Below the pieces are notes generated by a model. The model worked only from the letters and a program-made list of their open reading frames with translations. It did not search any database and was not told the DNA's origin. Made by a program: the position numbers and the translations under genes. Shown here piece by piece: positions 1 to 9,500 of a stretch of DNA of 64,000 nt; the stretch's first letter is position 1; each line of letters starts with the position of its first letter. This stretch comes from Verrucomicrobiota bacterium (lineage in GTDB: Bacteria > Verrucomicrobiota > Kiritimatiellia > SS1-B-03-39 > UBA6053). The DNA is taken from assembly GCA_020831635.1 (NCBI GenBank), contig JAFIGC010000007.1, positions 1 to 64,000 of the forward strand, written 5' to 3'.

Positions 1-794
1 TCGCCGTCCAAGGTCCATACCGCCCCCCCGCGCGCATCGCCGCCATCCGCGCCGGAAAAATGGATCGACCCCGAATTCGCGCCGTTTCCCCCTCTTGCCT
101 CATTGCCGAAAAAAAGACAGTCCTCGAACCGTACCGAGAGCGGGGCATGCACCGCGCCCCCGAGAATCGTTACGCCATCCTCACCGTTGGAAGTTCCGTT
201 CAGACCGCGCGCGATATTGTTGCGGAAGCTGCAATTTCGGACCACCAGCAAACCGTTCCCATTCGCGGCCGCGAGACCCGCCCCTCCTCGCGCCCCCGCT
301 TCCGGTTCCTCGCTGACCGTCGCAGTGCGGTTCCCGTCGCGAATGACGAAGCCGTCGATGATGAGGGTGCCACTGAAGGTCCCCACCGTGACGACGTGAA
401 AAAGGTTGCCGGCGTTCGATCCCTGGTTGCCGATATTGCCGGACAGCACCGTGCGGTTCTCTTCCTCGTGGATGCGCCGTTGCATCGGGTCGTCCATCCC
501 CGGCTCAAAGCCACCCAGCAAAGTGATTCCGTGGTTGATCAAAAAAGTATCTGTACGGTTAGTGCCCGGCGAGGGGAGGTAAGTTCCACGGGCCACCCAC
601 ACCTCATCCCCTGCTTGGGCTCCGGCGAGTGCCAACCGCAGATCGGTCATGGCGTTGGTCCAACTGGTACCGTCTCCACTGCCTGTTGCGGCCGGATCGA
701 CGTGGATGACCTCCGCGAATCCAGTAGAGGGAGTTCCCACGAATACAATTAATGAGAGAACGGTAGTGGAAATGAAAAGGGAGAGAATTTTCAT
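1..794 (-). CDS. Secreted right-handed beta-helix (polymorphic outer membrane protein-like) protein, C-terminus outside window
   Basis: The reading frame starts with ATG at 794 (MKILSLFISTTVLSLIVF...) and stays open to base 1, so the C-terminus is missing. Residues 1 to about 30 form a signal peptide with a hydrophobic core ending near GFAEV. The next part reads VIHVDPAATGSGDGTSW, followed by LRLALAGAQAGDEVWVARGTY, typical of secreted parallel beta-helix or polymorphic outer-membrane-like proteins. Later repeats such as FEDCLFFGNEARGGNGANSG have the FxxNxA..GGA rhythm of that fold. It is probably exported and surface-associated. Whether it ends in a PEP-CTERM signal or another anchor cannot be seen. 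No regulator is adjacent. The family is fairly sure; a specific substrate is unknown. Confidence 0.8.
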   Translation of the reverse strand, partial: MKILSLFISTTVLSLIVFVGTPSTGFAEVIHVDPAATGSGDGTSWTNAMTDLRLALAGAQAGDEVWVARGTYLPSPGTNRTDTFLINHGITLLGGFEPGMDDPMQRRIHEEENRTVLSGNIGNQGSNAGNLFHVVTVGTFSGTLIIDGFVIRDGNRTATVSEEPEAGARGGAGLAAANGNGLLVVRNCSFRNNIARGLNGTSNGEDGVTILGGAVHAPLSVRFEDCLFFGNEARGGNGANSGSIHFSGADGGDARGGAVWTLDG

Positions 795-1136
795 TATGGT
801 GAGAGAGTGGGAGATTCGTATCTCCAAAGTACACCAAATAGACATACTTCAGAAAGATAATACATTTTATCATAGCACTCGATTTTGTCAAATAAGTAAA
901 ATACCTGTTGCAATATTGGCACCCAATCCTTTTCTCATACGGAAACCTGAATCCGTGAGATATTTGCAAAGAAGGCGTGCAAGATCCGTGCAAAATCATG
1001 GAACGAAAGGGATTGTCGGGAACCGAGGCATACCCGTGCGGTCTGTCGAGCGTTCCCGACAATTCCTTGCAGCCCATGAGTAGGTGTCGATGGATTCGGA
1101 ACTGTCGCCGTGGTGGACGGGATTGAGTAGAGTAGA
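795..1136. other. AT-rich intergenic region upstream of the beta-helix gene
   Basis: No gene is supported here. Bases 800-960 are clearly AT-richer than the surroundings, as expected for the promoter region of the minus-strand gene starting at 794. Three TGCAAA/TGCAAG half-sites lie at 965-994, but their spacing (13 and 11 bp) differs from the 21 bp repeat described for the XylR-type pairs. Confidence 0.5.
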
Positions 1137-1789
1137 CTACCGGAGGCGCTGAAAGGAAAAATCGGGGACAGCACGTGGATCCACCCTTTCCTGGATCAGG
1201 AATCTCAATTCCTGATTCGTATCCCGCCACGTCGGCCATGCGTCGAACTGCGCGGGGGAAAGGAACCGGCGCATCCCCTCGTCCAATTCGGCGAGGCAAA
1301 GAGCCTGGTGTTCCGGGAGAAGGAGAAACCCATCCTCAACATACATCCCGAGCCAGTCATGGATATACTGGTTCAGGGCTTTTCTCGCGGCCGTTCGCTG
1401 CCGCGCGTTCAGACCCAGGGCGCGGTTGAGACTGGCCAGCGCGCGGGGTACAACGGTATTTTCATAATACGCACCCACCCGTTCGGCATAATTGCTTGTT
1501 GGCCATCCAGACGCATGCCAGCTCCGACGAGATCTTCCGGTGTGGGAAGGATGATCCGCCCCTCTCCGTCATCGCCTCCAAAAATAAACAGGACATTGGC
1601 ATCTTCGCTGGCAACCACAATGGGCCGTTGTTTCGTGGGCACGTTGGACCACTTGGGGGGAGTTTCCTGATCAACGACCCGGGGGGGGCTCACGCAGCCG
1701 TGGAGTGCAATGACACAAAGCCAAAACCATGTCCGGGCGACCTGCAAGCGACCGTGTACTTTTTCCATGGAAATAGGACTCGAAACCAT
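1137..1789 (-). pseudogene. Lipoprotein gene split by an apparent frameshift
   Basis: Two minus-strand frames overlap. The upstream frame (1409-1789, or from the inner ATG at 1768) has a signal sequence with lipobox ALHGC and then a protein-like stretch with VVASEDANVLFIFGGDDGEG. The downstream frame (1137-1478) begins GAYYENTVVPRALASLNRALG and continues as a charged, protein-like C-terminal half with no start signal of its own, only a GTG. Each frame loses protein character where the other gains it, around 1480-1510. The simplest reading is one lipoprotein of roughly 210 residues with a single-base indel in the DNA or the assembly. Two overlapping genes are less likely. The function is not recognised. 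Confidence 0.55.
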
Positions 1790-1897
1790 AGGTAAACAAT
1801 ATGGCAGGAGGTGGAGTGAAAATCAAGCTGAATCAGTGATAGGAAATCGCTTATCGCGCTATCAGAGCCAGAGGCGGTTTCGGGGTTGAAAAGAGCG

Positions 1898-1958
1898 AAA
1901 GTGGCTGCGGCGTCCCGCCGATGGTTTGACTTCAGAGGCGGGACGCCTCGGCCACTTT
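1898..1958 (-). terminator. Long hairpin downstream of the glucan synthase operon
   Basis: Two 22-nt arms (1898-1919 and 1937-1958) pair except for a 3-nt central mismatch, with the core GGCGTCCCGCC / GGCGGGACGCC and AAAGTGGC / GCCACTTT ends. It lies 12 nt after the stop of the last operon gene. It can act as a transcript terminator or 3' stabiliser. No strong T-run follows, so it could also be a REP-like repeat. Confidence 0.5.
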
Positions 1959-1969
1959 TATCTTGATGC

Positions 1970-3037
1970 TCAAGCCATCAGCCGGAGGCAATCCTGACGG
2001 AGATCCCGCTGACGAAGGCGACGGATGCGTTCCCGCTGGGAGTGAAAAATCTCTTTCCTGAGCTTCTCCCCGGAAACCACGCGGTGAATCAGTTCCGCCA
2101 GCACCCGCGGCGAGGTCTCTTCGAAAAGCACCCCGCTTCCATCCAGTGCTTCCTGCATGCCGCCCTGGGCGCGGGCGAGCACGGGAACGTCATGGACCAT
2201 GGATTCGATCAGTGGCAGGCAGAAGCCCTCGTGCCGGCTGGTCGTCACGAAGATGTCCGCGGTTTGATAACAGGCCGAACGCCCACCATCCGAAACAAAA
2301 CCTTCAAAGCACACGTTGTTCAGTCCGAGTCGGCCGGCCAGCAGGCTCAGCATTGAGAAATAACGGGGACAACTGTGCTCGGATCCGGCCAGAATCAGGC
2401 GGCTGGCCGGTTCCAAGGTGCGGTGATACCAGGCAAAGGCGAGCAAAAGATCCTCCACGCACTTGTTGGGAACGATCCGCCCCAAAAAGAGAATGGTTTT
2501 CAATGGCCCCCGGAATCGCCGCAGCATCCTGGGATCCGGCGCCACTTCGCATTCCTCAAACGAAAACAACAGGGGAATCACGGAAATCGGGGTTTTTCCG
2601 AAACCCGCCATTTTCAATTCCTCCGCGTTATATGCGGAAACCGCGCAGGCCTTGTCCGCCCGCTCCAGAACCGCCGGAAGATTGCGCCGCGCCGCGCGCA
2701 GTCCAACTGCGGTTTCATCGTCGAATCCATCGAAAAATTCCGCCGGGGTGATGTTGTGGTAGCGGACCACTTTCCGGGCCGAAGCGCGGAAATAAAGGTC
2801 GGTGACGGATGAATCCATGGAATAATGATACATCACCATATCCCGGGATTCCGCCGGAAAGTCTTCCGCCGAGCGGCATTCATCGGCCACCGCCGGCGCG
2901 ATGCACTCCGGGGGCGCGTAGATTTCGGACGCAATACCCATACCCCGGCAGAGACGCCGGATCAACCGGGCTTCCTGGGAAATGGCATCCCCATCCGCAA
3001 ATCCCGCCAAAAGTTGATCCATCCGCCTCAGGTTCAT
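1970..3037 (-). CDS. Family 4 (GT-B) glycosyltransferase
   Basis: This 355-residue protein has the layout of a GT4 retaining glycosyltransferase: an N-terminal Rossmann domain, then ILFLGRIVPNKCVEDLLLAF at the start of the C-terminal nucleotide-sugar domain, and the E-x7-E type motif in SRHEGFCLPLIESM followed by DVPVLARAQGG. It should transfer a sugar from a nucleotide donor to a glycan or lipid acceptor in the cytoplasm. Its ATG overlaps the stop of the upstream gene (ATGA at 3034-3037), so it is translationally coupled and belongs to the cyclic glucan synthase operon. It may decorate the glucan or work in another surface glycan; the acceptor cannot be read from sequence. Confidence 0.88.
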   Translation of the reverse strand: MNLRRMDQLLAGFADGDAISQEARLIRRLCRGMGIASEIYAPPECIAPAVADECRSAEDFPAESRDMVMYHYSMDSSVTDLYFRASARKVVRYHNITPAEFFDGFDDETAVGLRAARRNLPAVLERADKACAVSAYNAEELKMAGFGKTPISVIPLLFSFEECEVAPDPRMLRRFRGPLKTILFLGRIVPNKCVEDLLLAFAWYHRTLEPASRLILAGSEHSCPRYFSMLSLLAGRLGLNNVCFEGFVSDGGRSACYQTADIFVTTSRHEGFCLPLIESMVHDVPVLARAQGGMQEALDGSGVLFEETSPRVLAELIHRVVSGEKLRKEIFHSQRERIRRLRQRDLRQDCLRLMA

Positions 3038-3501
3038 TTCGCCACCTTCAACCGAATTTCCTCTGCCACGGGACCCATTCGGTTTTCCAATTCGCGGAGA
3101 CGCCGGTCCAGTTCCCGGCGAGCCTTTTCCTGTGTCTGGTGTTCGAGAACCAATTGATTCATCAGCATCTGGTTGACGGTGTTCTGTTCAAAGGCCATCC
3201 TGCTCAGAAAAGGGAACAGGAGTTTCCACAAGATCCGGCGGATCCAATAAAACAGCCGTCCGGATACGCCCCGCCCGAGGGGAATCGTCCAGAGCGTGGG
3301 GTCCACGCTGTGGCGGGAACGGATCAAAAGCAGATGCCGAACCCGATAGTCGAATTCATCCGGCGCGTCTTTCAGGCAAAGAATCGCCGCTTCTCCTTCG
3401 AGGAGGGAAAGCAGCCCCCCATCCGGATGGCGGGCGGCGGATTGTTCCAGTTCCTTTGCCAGATCTTCGCTTCGGTCGTTTCCCGCTATGATCAGCTTCA
3501 T
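3034..3501 (-). CDS. Conserved-looking hypothetical protein between glucan synthase and glycosyltransferase
   Basis: I do not recognise a family. The 155-residue protein starts MKLIIAGNDRSEDLAKELEQ and has an N-terminal alpha/beta-looking half containing an FDYRVRHLLLIRSR segment. A basic hydrophobic stretch near residues 85-105 (GRLFYWIRRILWKLLFPFLS) could lie on the membrane. The C-terminal helix, about residues 110-150, is strongly charged and probably forms a coiled coil (EKARRELDRRLRELENR). Both ends overlap neighbours by ATGA: its start with the synthase stop at 3498-3501, and its stop with the glycosyltransferase start. Tight coupling on both sides suggests an accessory role in the same glycan pathway. 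That role is inference. Confidence 0.75.
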   Translation of the reverse strand: MKLIIAGNDRSEDLAKELEQSAARHPDGGLLSLLEGEAAILCLKDAPDEFDYRVRHLLLIRSRHSVDPTLWTIPLGRGVSGRLFYWIRRILWKLLFPFLSRMAFEQNTVNQMLMNQLVLEHQTQEKARRELDRRLRELENRMGPVAEEIRLKVAK

Positions 3502-6500
3502 GACTCAATCCCTTTTTCAGTGGTGGATGCTTTAACACGAATTTCACAATGATGCTCCTGACGGTCGTTTTTGAGATGGAGGGGTTCGGGGTCCTGGGCG
3601 GCATTGTCACGGATTAGGGTGATGTGATAGACGGTTTGCAGGTAACGATAGTGGAGTTTGTAGCCGGGCCAGGTTTTGGGGATCAAGGGGCGGAAGTGGA
3701 GGTGCTCGCCTTGTTTGTGGATGCCGAGGAGGGTTTCCACGAGCAGACGGTACATCCAGCCGGCGGAACCGGTGTACCAGGTCCATCCGCCGCGTCCGAT
3801 GTGGGGGGGCTCGCCGTAGATGTCGGCGACGGCGACGTAGGGTTCGACTTTGTAGGTGTCGATGGCTTCGGGACTGCCGCCGTGGTGAATGGGATTGAGG
3901 AGGTTGAAGAGTTCCCAGGCACGTTCGCCGTCGCCGAGTTTGGCGAAGGCCATGGCGGTCCAAATGGCGGCGTGGGTGTATTGTCCGCCGTTTTCACGCA
4001 CGCCGGGGATATACCCCTTGATGTAACCGGGCTCGAGGTCGGAAGTGTCGAAGGGGGGATCGAAGAGCTGAATGAGCCCGTCATCGCGGCGCACGAGGCG
4101 TTGGTCCACGGCTTCCATGGCGGCATTGGAGCGGGCGGGGTCCCCTGCCCCGCTGAGCACGGACCAGCTTTGCGGCAGGGAATCGATCTGACATTCGGGA
4201 CTTTGGGCGGAGCCGAGGGGCACACCGTTGTCGAACCAGGCGCGTTTGTACCAGCCGCCGTCCCAGGCGTTGGCCTCGATGTTTTCGCGGAGTTGGGTGG
4301 CCTGCTCGCGGCAAAGCGTGGCGAAGCGGTCGTCCTGTCGGGTGTCGGCAAGCTCGGCGAATTGGTGGAGCACGTCGAAGAGGAAGAATGCAAGCCACAC
4401 GCTTTCGCCTTTGCCTTCGGGACCGACTTGGTTCATGCCGTCGTTCCAGTCGCCGCAACCGATGAGGGGCAGTCCGTGTTCGCCGAAATTCAGTCCGTTT
4501 TTGATGGCGCGTACGCAGTGCTCGTAGAGGCTGGCGCTCTCTTCGGACCGCTGCGGCTGGTCGTAATAGGCTTCTTCATCATCATTGACGGGACGACCTT
4601 CGAGGAAGGGCACGGTTTCATCGAGGACCCCGCTGTCGCCGACGCACTTGACGTAATGGCAGGTGACGAAGGGGAGCCAGAGATAGTCGTCGGAAAAGTG
4701 CGTGCGCACCCCACGTCCGCTGGGCGGATGCCACCAGTGCTGCACGTCGCCTTCGACGAATTGATGGGCGGCGGCAAGCAGGAGATGGCCGCGAATGAGG
4801 GCGGGTTCGCTGTGCACGAGGGCGAGGCTGTCCTGCAACTGGTCGCGAAAGCCGTAGGCGCCGCCGGATTGATAAAATCCGCTGCGCCCCCACATGCGGC
4901 AGCTCAGGGTTTGATAGAGCAGCCAGCCGTTGGCCATGAGATTGACGGCAGGGTCGGGGGTGTCGAGATTGACAGCGCCGAGCGTGCGGTTCCAGTACTC
5001 CCACACGCCTTCGAGCGCCTTGCGTCCGGCATGGGGCTGACGGTAGCGGCGGATGAGGGTGGTGGCATCGGCTTTGTCGCGTCCCACGCCGAGGCGGAAG
5101 GTGGTTTCGCGGCTTTGGCCGTCGGCGAGCTCGAAAGAAACTTGAATGGCGCCGCAGGGGTCGAGTCCGGCGCCGACGTTGCCGGAGAGGCGGCCGCGCT
5201 TGAGGGCGGCGGGTTGGGCAAGGCTGCCGTTGCGTCCGATGAACTCCTTGCGGTCGGCGGTCAGCGAACAGCGGGTCTCGTCCACATCGAGAAAGGCGAT
5301 GCGCCCCATGAAATCGCTGTTGTAGGTGTTGCGCGCGAAGAGGGCCCCGCTTTGGGGATCGATTTCGGTTTGCACGTGCAGGAGGGTTTTGGCGCGGAGA
5401 TCGCCGAGCACCCATTCCCAGTAGCCGGTGGCGGAAAGGCGACGGGATTGACCGGAGAGATTGCGCAGCTTCAGGGTTGCAAATTTGACCGGGGCATCCA
5501 TGGCCACGTAAATCCACAGTTCGGAGGCGATGCCGTGTTCCTGGTGTTCGAACACGGTGTAGCCAAAGCCGTGGCGAATAACGTAGGGGGTGTTTCCGCG
5601 GGCGGGACCGGGGGTGGGCGACCAGACCTGTCCGCTTTGTTCGTCGCGCAGGTAGAAGGCTTCGCCGGGGGTGTCGCGCACGCTGTCGTTGTTCCAGGGG
5701 GTGATGCGGAACTCGTGGGCGTTTTCGATCCAGGTGTAGCCGCCGCCGCTTTCGGAGACCACGGTACCGAAGCTCCGGTTGGCGATGACGTTGATCCAGG
5801 GCGCGGGCGTGTGCTGGCCGGGCTGGAGGGTGATGACGTATTCGCGTCCGTCGCGGGTAAAGCCTCCGTAGCCGTTGGGAAAGAGCAAGTCGCGTTTGGC
5901 CAGGGGCGGCGTGGAGAAGTTTGCGTTGCCGGTTTCCGGAATCAGCAGGGGGATGGAGGGGGGGACGAGACGGTGGCGTTCGACCTGATGTTGGAAGCTG
6001 CCTTTGTCGTCTTCGAGCACCACGCGGGCCACGGCCTGAAGCAGCACCAGATCCTCCTGCGGAATCTGATCGAGCCGCCGCAGGAAAATGCCTCCGCGCT
6101 GATCGAGCATTTTCGCTTCCACCCCGGAGCTGATGCGCTCGGTGATTTGCTGATGCAGGGACTGATGGTAGACGGAGTGGTCGCCGTTGAGAATGACCAG
6201 TTCCACGGTGAGGCCTTTGGTTCTCCAGTAGGCGTGGGCACGGATGGCCTGCTGGACCAGGTCGATTTTGTTGATGTCGCTGATGCGAAGCAGAATGATG
6301 GGCGAATCGCCGGAGATGCCGTAGCTCCAGAGTCCGGTTTGTCCGCGGCGGTTTTGACTCAGCACGGCGGAGGGCGCGCGGCGGGCGGGGTCGGCATAAA
6401 TCAGGGCGCCGGTGAGGTGTCCGTAGACCTGGGCCTCGGTTTCGGTGATGTTGAGGTGATGCAGGGTCACCTGACTGTGGGTCCAGGCGAGATCAAAGGC

Positions 6501-9500
6501 GCGGTTGCTCATGCGCGGACTTTGGTACTGCTCCACCCGGGAGAGCGCCAATTCGCGGCTTTCGCAGACGCCGAGGACCAGATGTACGGTGCGGCTTTGG
6601 CGGGGCGCCAAGGTGATGACCCGCCGCAGGGAAATCACGGGGTCGAGCACGGACCCAACGGTGTTGGAGAGCGGTCCGGCGTCGCGCAGGGCCCGGGGAT
6701 GGCTGAGCGATCCGCCGCGTCCGACGAAACGGGCGCGGTCGGTTTCGCAACTGACCTCGCCGGCATCGCCGTTGGCTCCGACAAACAGATGCAGCAGCCA
6801 GGGCGGGGTTTCGTCCACGGAACGGGGACGGCGGGTGCAGAGCAGCGAGGCGGTGGCGGGGGTGAACTCGGTTTGCACGAACAGATTGCTGAAGGCGGGA
6901 TGCGAGGCGTCGGCGGCGGCGGGCGCGAGCACGACTTCGCCGTAACTGGTGAGTTCAATTCTCCGGGTTTCCCTGGAATTATTGGTGAGGGTGATGCGGC
7001 GGACTTCGACGTCATCCTCGGGGGAAACGCAGATTTCGGTGTGCACGGCAATCCGGTGATGGAGCTGTTTGAACTCGGCGCGGGCCTGGGAGAAAATCGC
7101 CTCGTGGCTCTGGCCTTCGACGCGGGCGGGCTGATGGGCGGCGGACCACATCTCCCCGGTGTCGACATCGCGGAGATAAACAAAGAGTCCCCAACAATCG
7201 CGGGTGGCGTCTTCGCGCCAGCGGGTGACCGCGAGGTCGCGCCAGCGGCTGGACCCGGCCCCGGCGCTGCTGATGAGCACGTGGTAGCTTCCGTTGGAGA
7301 GCAGGTGCACTTCGGGGGTGACGGGGGTGGGATCGGGCATCACCCGCATGGTGGATTGCTTGTCGGCGCTGAGCAGGTCGGTATCCTCCACCTGAAGGTC
7401 CGAGGCGAAAACACTGGCCGCGGTTTTGGGCACCCGTTCCTGCAGCAGAAATCCGGTGGCTTTGAGCGGGGGACAGTCCATAAAGCGTTTTTGCATGGGC
7501 TGATCGCGCAAAAAACTAAGCAATGCCAGCAGGCTCATGCCCTGGTGATGGGCCATGTAGGAGAAGAGGGTGGCGCTTTTTTCGTTGGGAAGTTGCCGGG
7601 AGGGGGTGTAGTCGATCGCCTCGTAAAATCCGTATTCGCCCTCACGCTCTTCGGCGCGGAGACGCTGGAGGTTTTCGCAGGCCAGGCGCGGGGAAGTCAT
7701 CAAGGCCATGACGGTGGCGTAGGGGGCGATGACCAAGTCTTCGGCGAGGCCGCGTTTGAGTCCGATGCCGGGGGAGCCGAAGGCGCGGTATTGATAGTTG
7801 AAATGAATGTCGGTGCGGTTGTAGCCCGATTCGGAAATGCCCCAGGGCACCTTGCGCAGGTTTCCGTAGTCCACTTGCTGGACCACGGCGGCGCGGCAAC
7901 TGTGGTCGAGCAGGGTTTTTTCGTGGGACGGCATGACCAGATTGGGCATGAGGTATTCGAACATGGAGCCGCTCCAGGACACCAGAATTGGATCTCGGTT
8001 GGAGGACACCAGCAAACGCCCCAGGGTAAACCAGTGCTTCTGCGGAATTTGACCGAGGGCGATGGACACGTAGCTGCCCAGCCGCGCCTCCGAGGCCAGC
8101 AGATCGTAGTAGCCGGTGTCGAAACGGCGTTCGCTGAGGTTGTAGCCGGTGCGGAATAGGTCGCGGGATTTGTCGTAGAGAAAGGTGAAATCCATTTGCG
8201 CGAAGGCATCCGCGCGGTCCGCGAGTTCGTCCAGGGCGGTCAGCAGAGACATGGCGGCGGGCACGCCCCGCGCGCTCTGTTGACGCAGGGTGGGATGGAC
8301 GCTGTCCGCAGGGTCGGGCACCAGGTCCTCTAACTGCCGGAGCTGGGCTTCGGCGGTGTGATGGAGGCGTTGCACCCAAATTTCCTGCTCGGAAGATGCG
8401 GGGATCACGCTTTGGGAAAGTTGTTGGGTGAGTGCCATCACCTCCTCCAAGCGTGCCAGGCCTTCTAGAAAGGAATCCGGCATTCGAGCCAGGGTCTCGG
8501 TCAGGATCCGGTCGAGTTCCTTCAACGATGTCGCGTCCGACGAAAGGGCCATGAGCACGTGCAGGGTGTCGCGCAGTCCCGAGAAAATGCAGTCGGAAAA
8601 CAGGGGCTCATCGGCGAGGCCGCGCAGACCGGAACCGAGGGTGAGCAAATGCCCGGCGAGATTTCCGCTGTCGACACTGGAGAGGTAAATGGGGAGCAGC
8701 GGTTCCAGGCTGCGGGTGTCGTACCAATTGTAGAAGTGACCGTGTTTGCGCGGCATGCGGTCGAAGGTGGCAAAGGTGTTGCGGGTGCGCTCCGCCAATC
8801 CGTCGAGGGTCAGATATCCGAAATCGCGGGCGGCGAGATTGGCCAGCAGCGACAACCCCATGTTGGTGGGAGAGGTGCGGTGGGCGATGCGCGGTCCATG
8901 GGCCTCCTGGAAGTTGTCGGGAGGCAGCCAATTCTCTTCGGCGGTGACAAAGGTTTCAAAAAAGGACCAGGTTTTTCGCGCGCATTCCCCGAGAAAGTCG
9001 ATCTGATTTGGAGAAAGGTTGGGATTTTTGGCGATGATGGGCCGGCTGCATCTCCAGGCGAGCCCGGGGGCGAGTGCCCAAAGCAACAGGATGGGCAGGG
9101 CGGCCGGCAGATTGGCGGGCACCCAAAAGGCGAGGATCACTGCTGTCGAAAGCGCGAGGATGGGCGGGAAGGCCATGGTTCTGAAGTGACGGGGAAGGCT
9201 GTCGCCACTGCGGAGCGCGGCATCGCCGGAGGTTTGCCACTCCAGCAGGTGTTTGTGGGAAACGAATACCCGGTAACAGGTCCGGAAAATGGCGTCGATG
9301 TTCGCCAGGGTTTCGTGGGGCATCATGGCCAGGTTGAAACCGGTCCGCCCGGCGAACCGCAGCCCCCCCTTCCCTTCCGTGCGCAGATGCTGCTTCCAGG
9401 GGATACTGTGGGATTTCCGGAACAGGGAACTCAGGGCGGACAAACATCCGGAAAGTCCGACCAAGAGCAGAGCGACTATACCGCCCAAAAGCCCGCCGTT

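Noticed and set aside
965-994. Three TGCAAA/TGCAAG half-sites upstream of the beta-helix gene
   Set aside because: Spacing is 13 and 11 bp (24 in total), not 21, and no AraC/XylR gene is adjacent.
3624-8159. 1511-codon open frame on the plus strand opposite the glucan synthase
   Set aside because: It is antisense to a clearly recognised enzyme. Its translation is rich in Gly, Val and Ala without domains, a by-product of GC-rich codon use.
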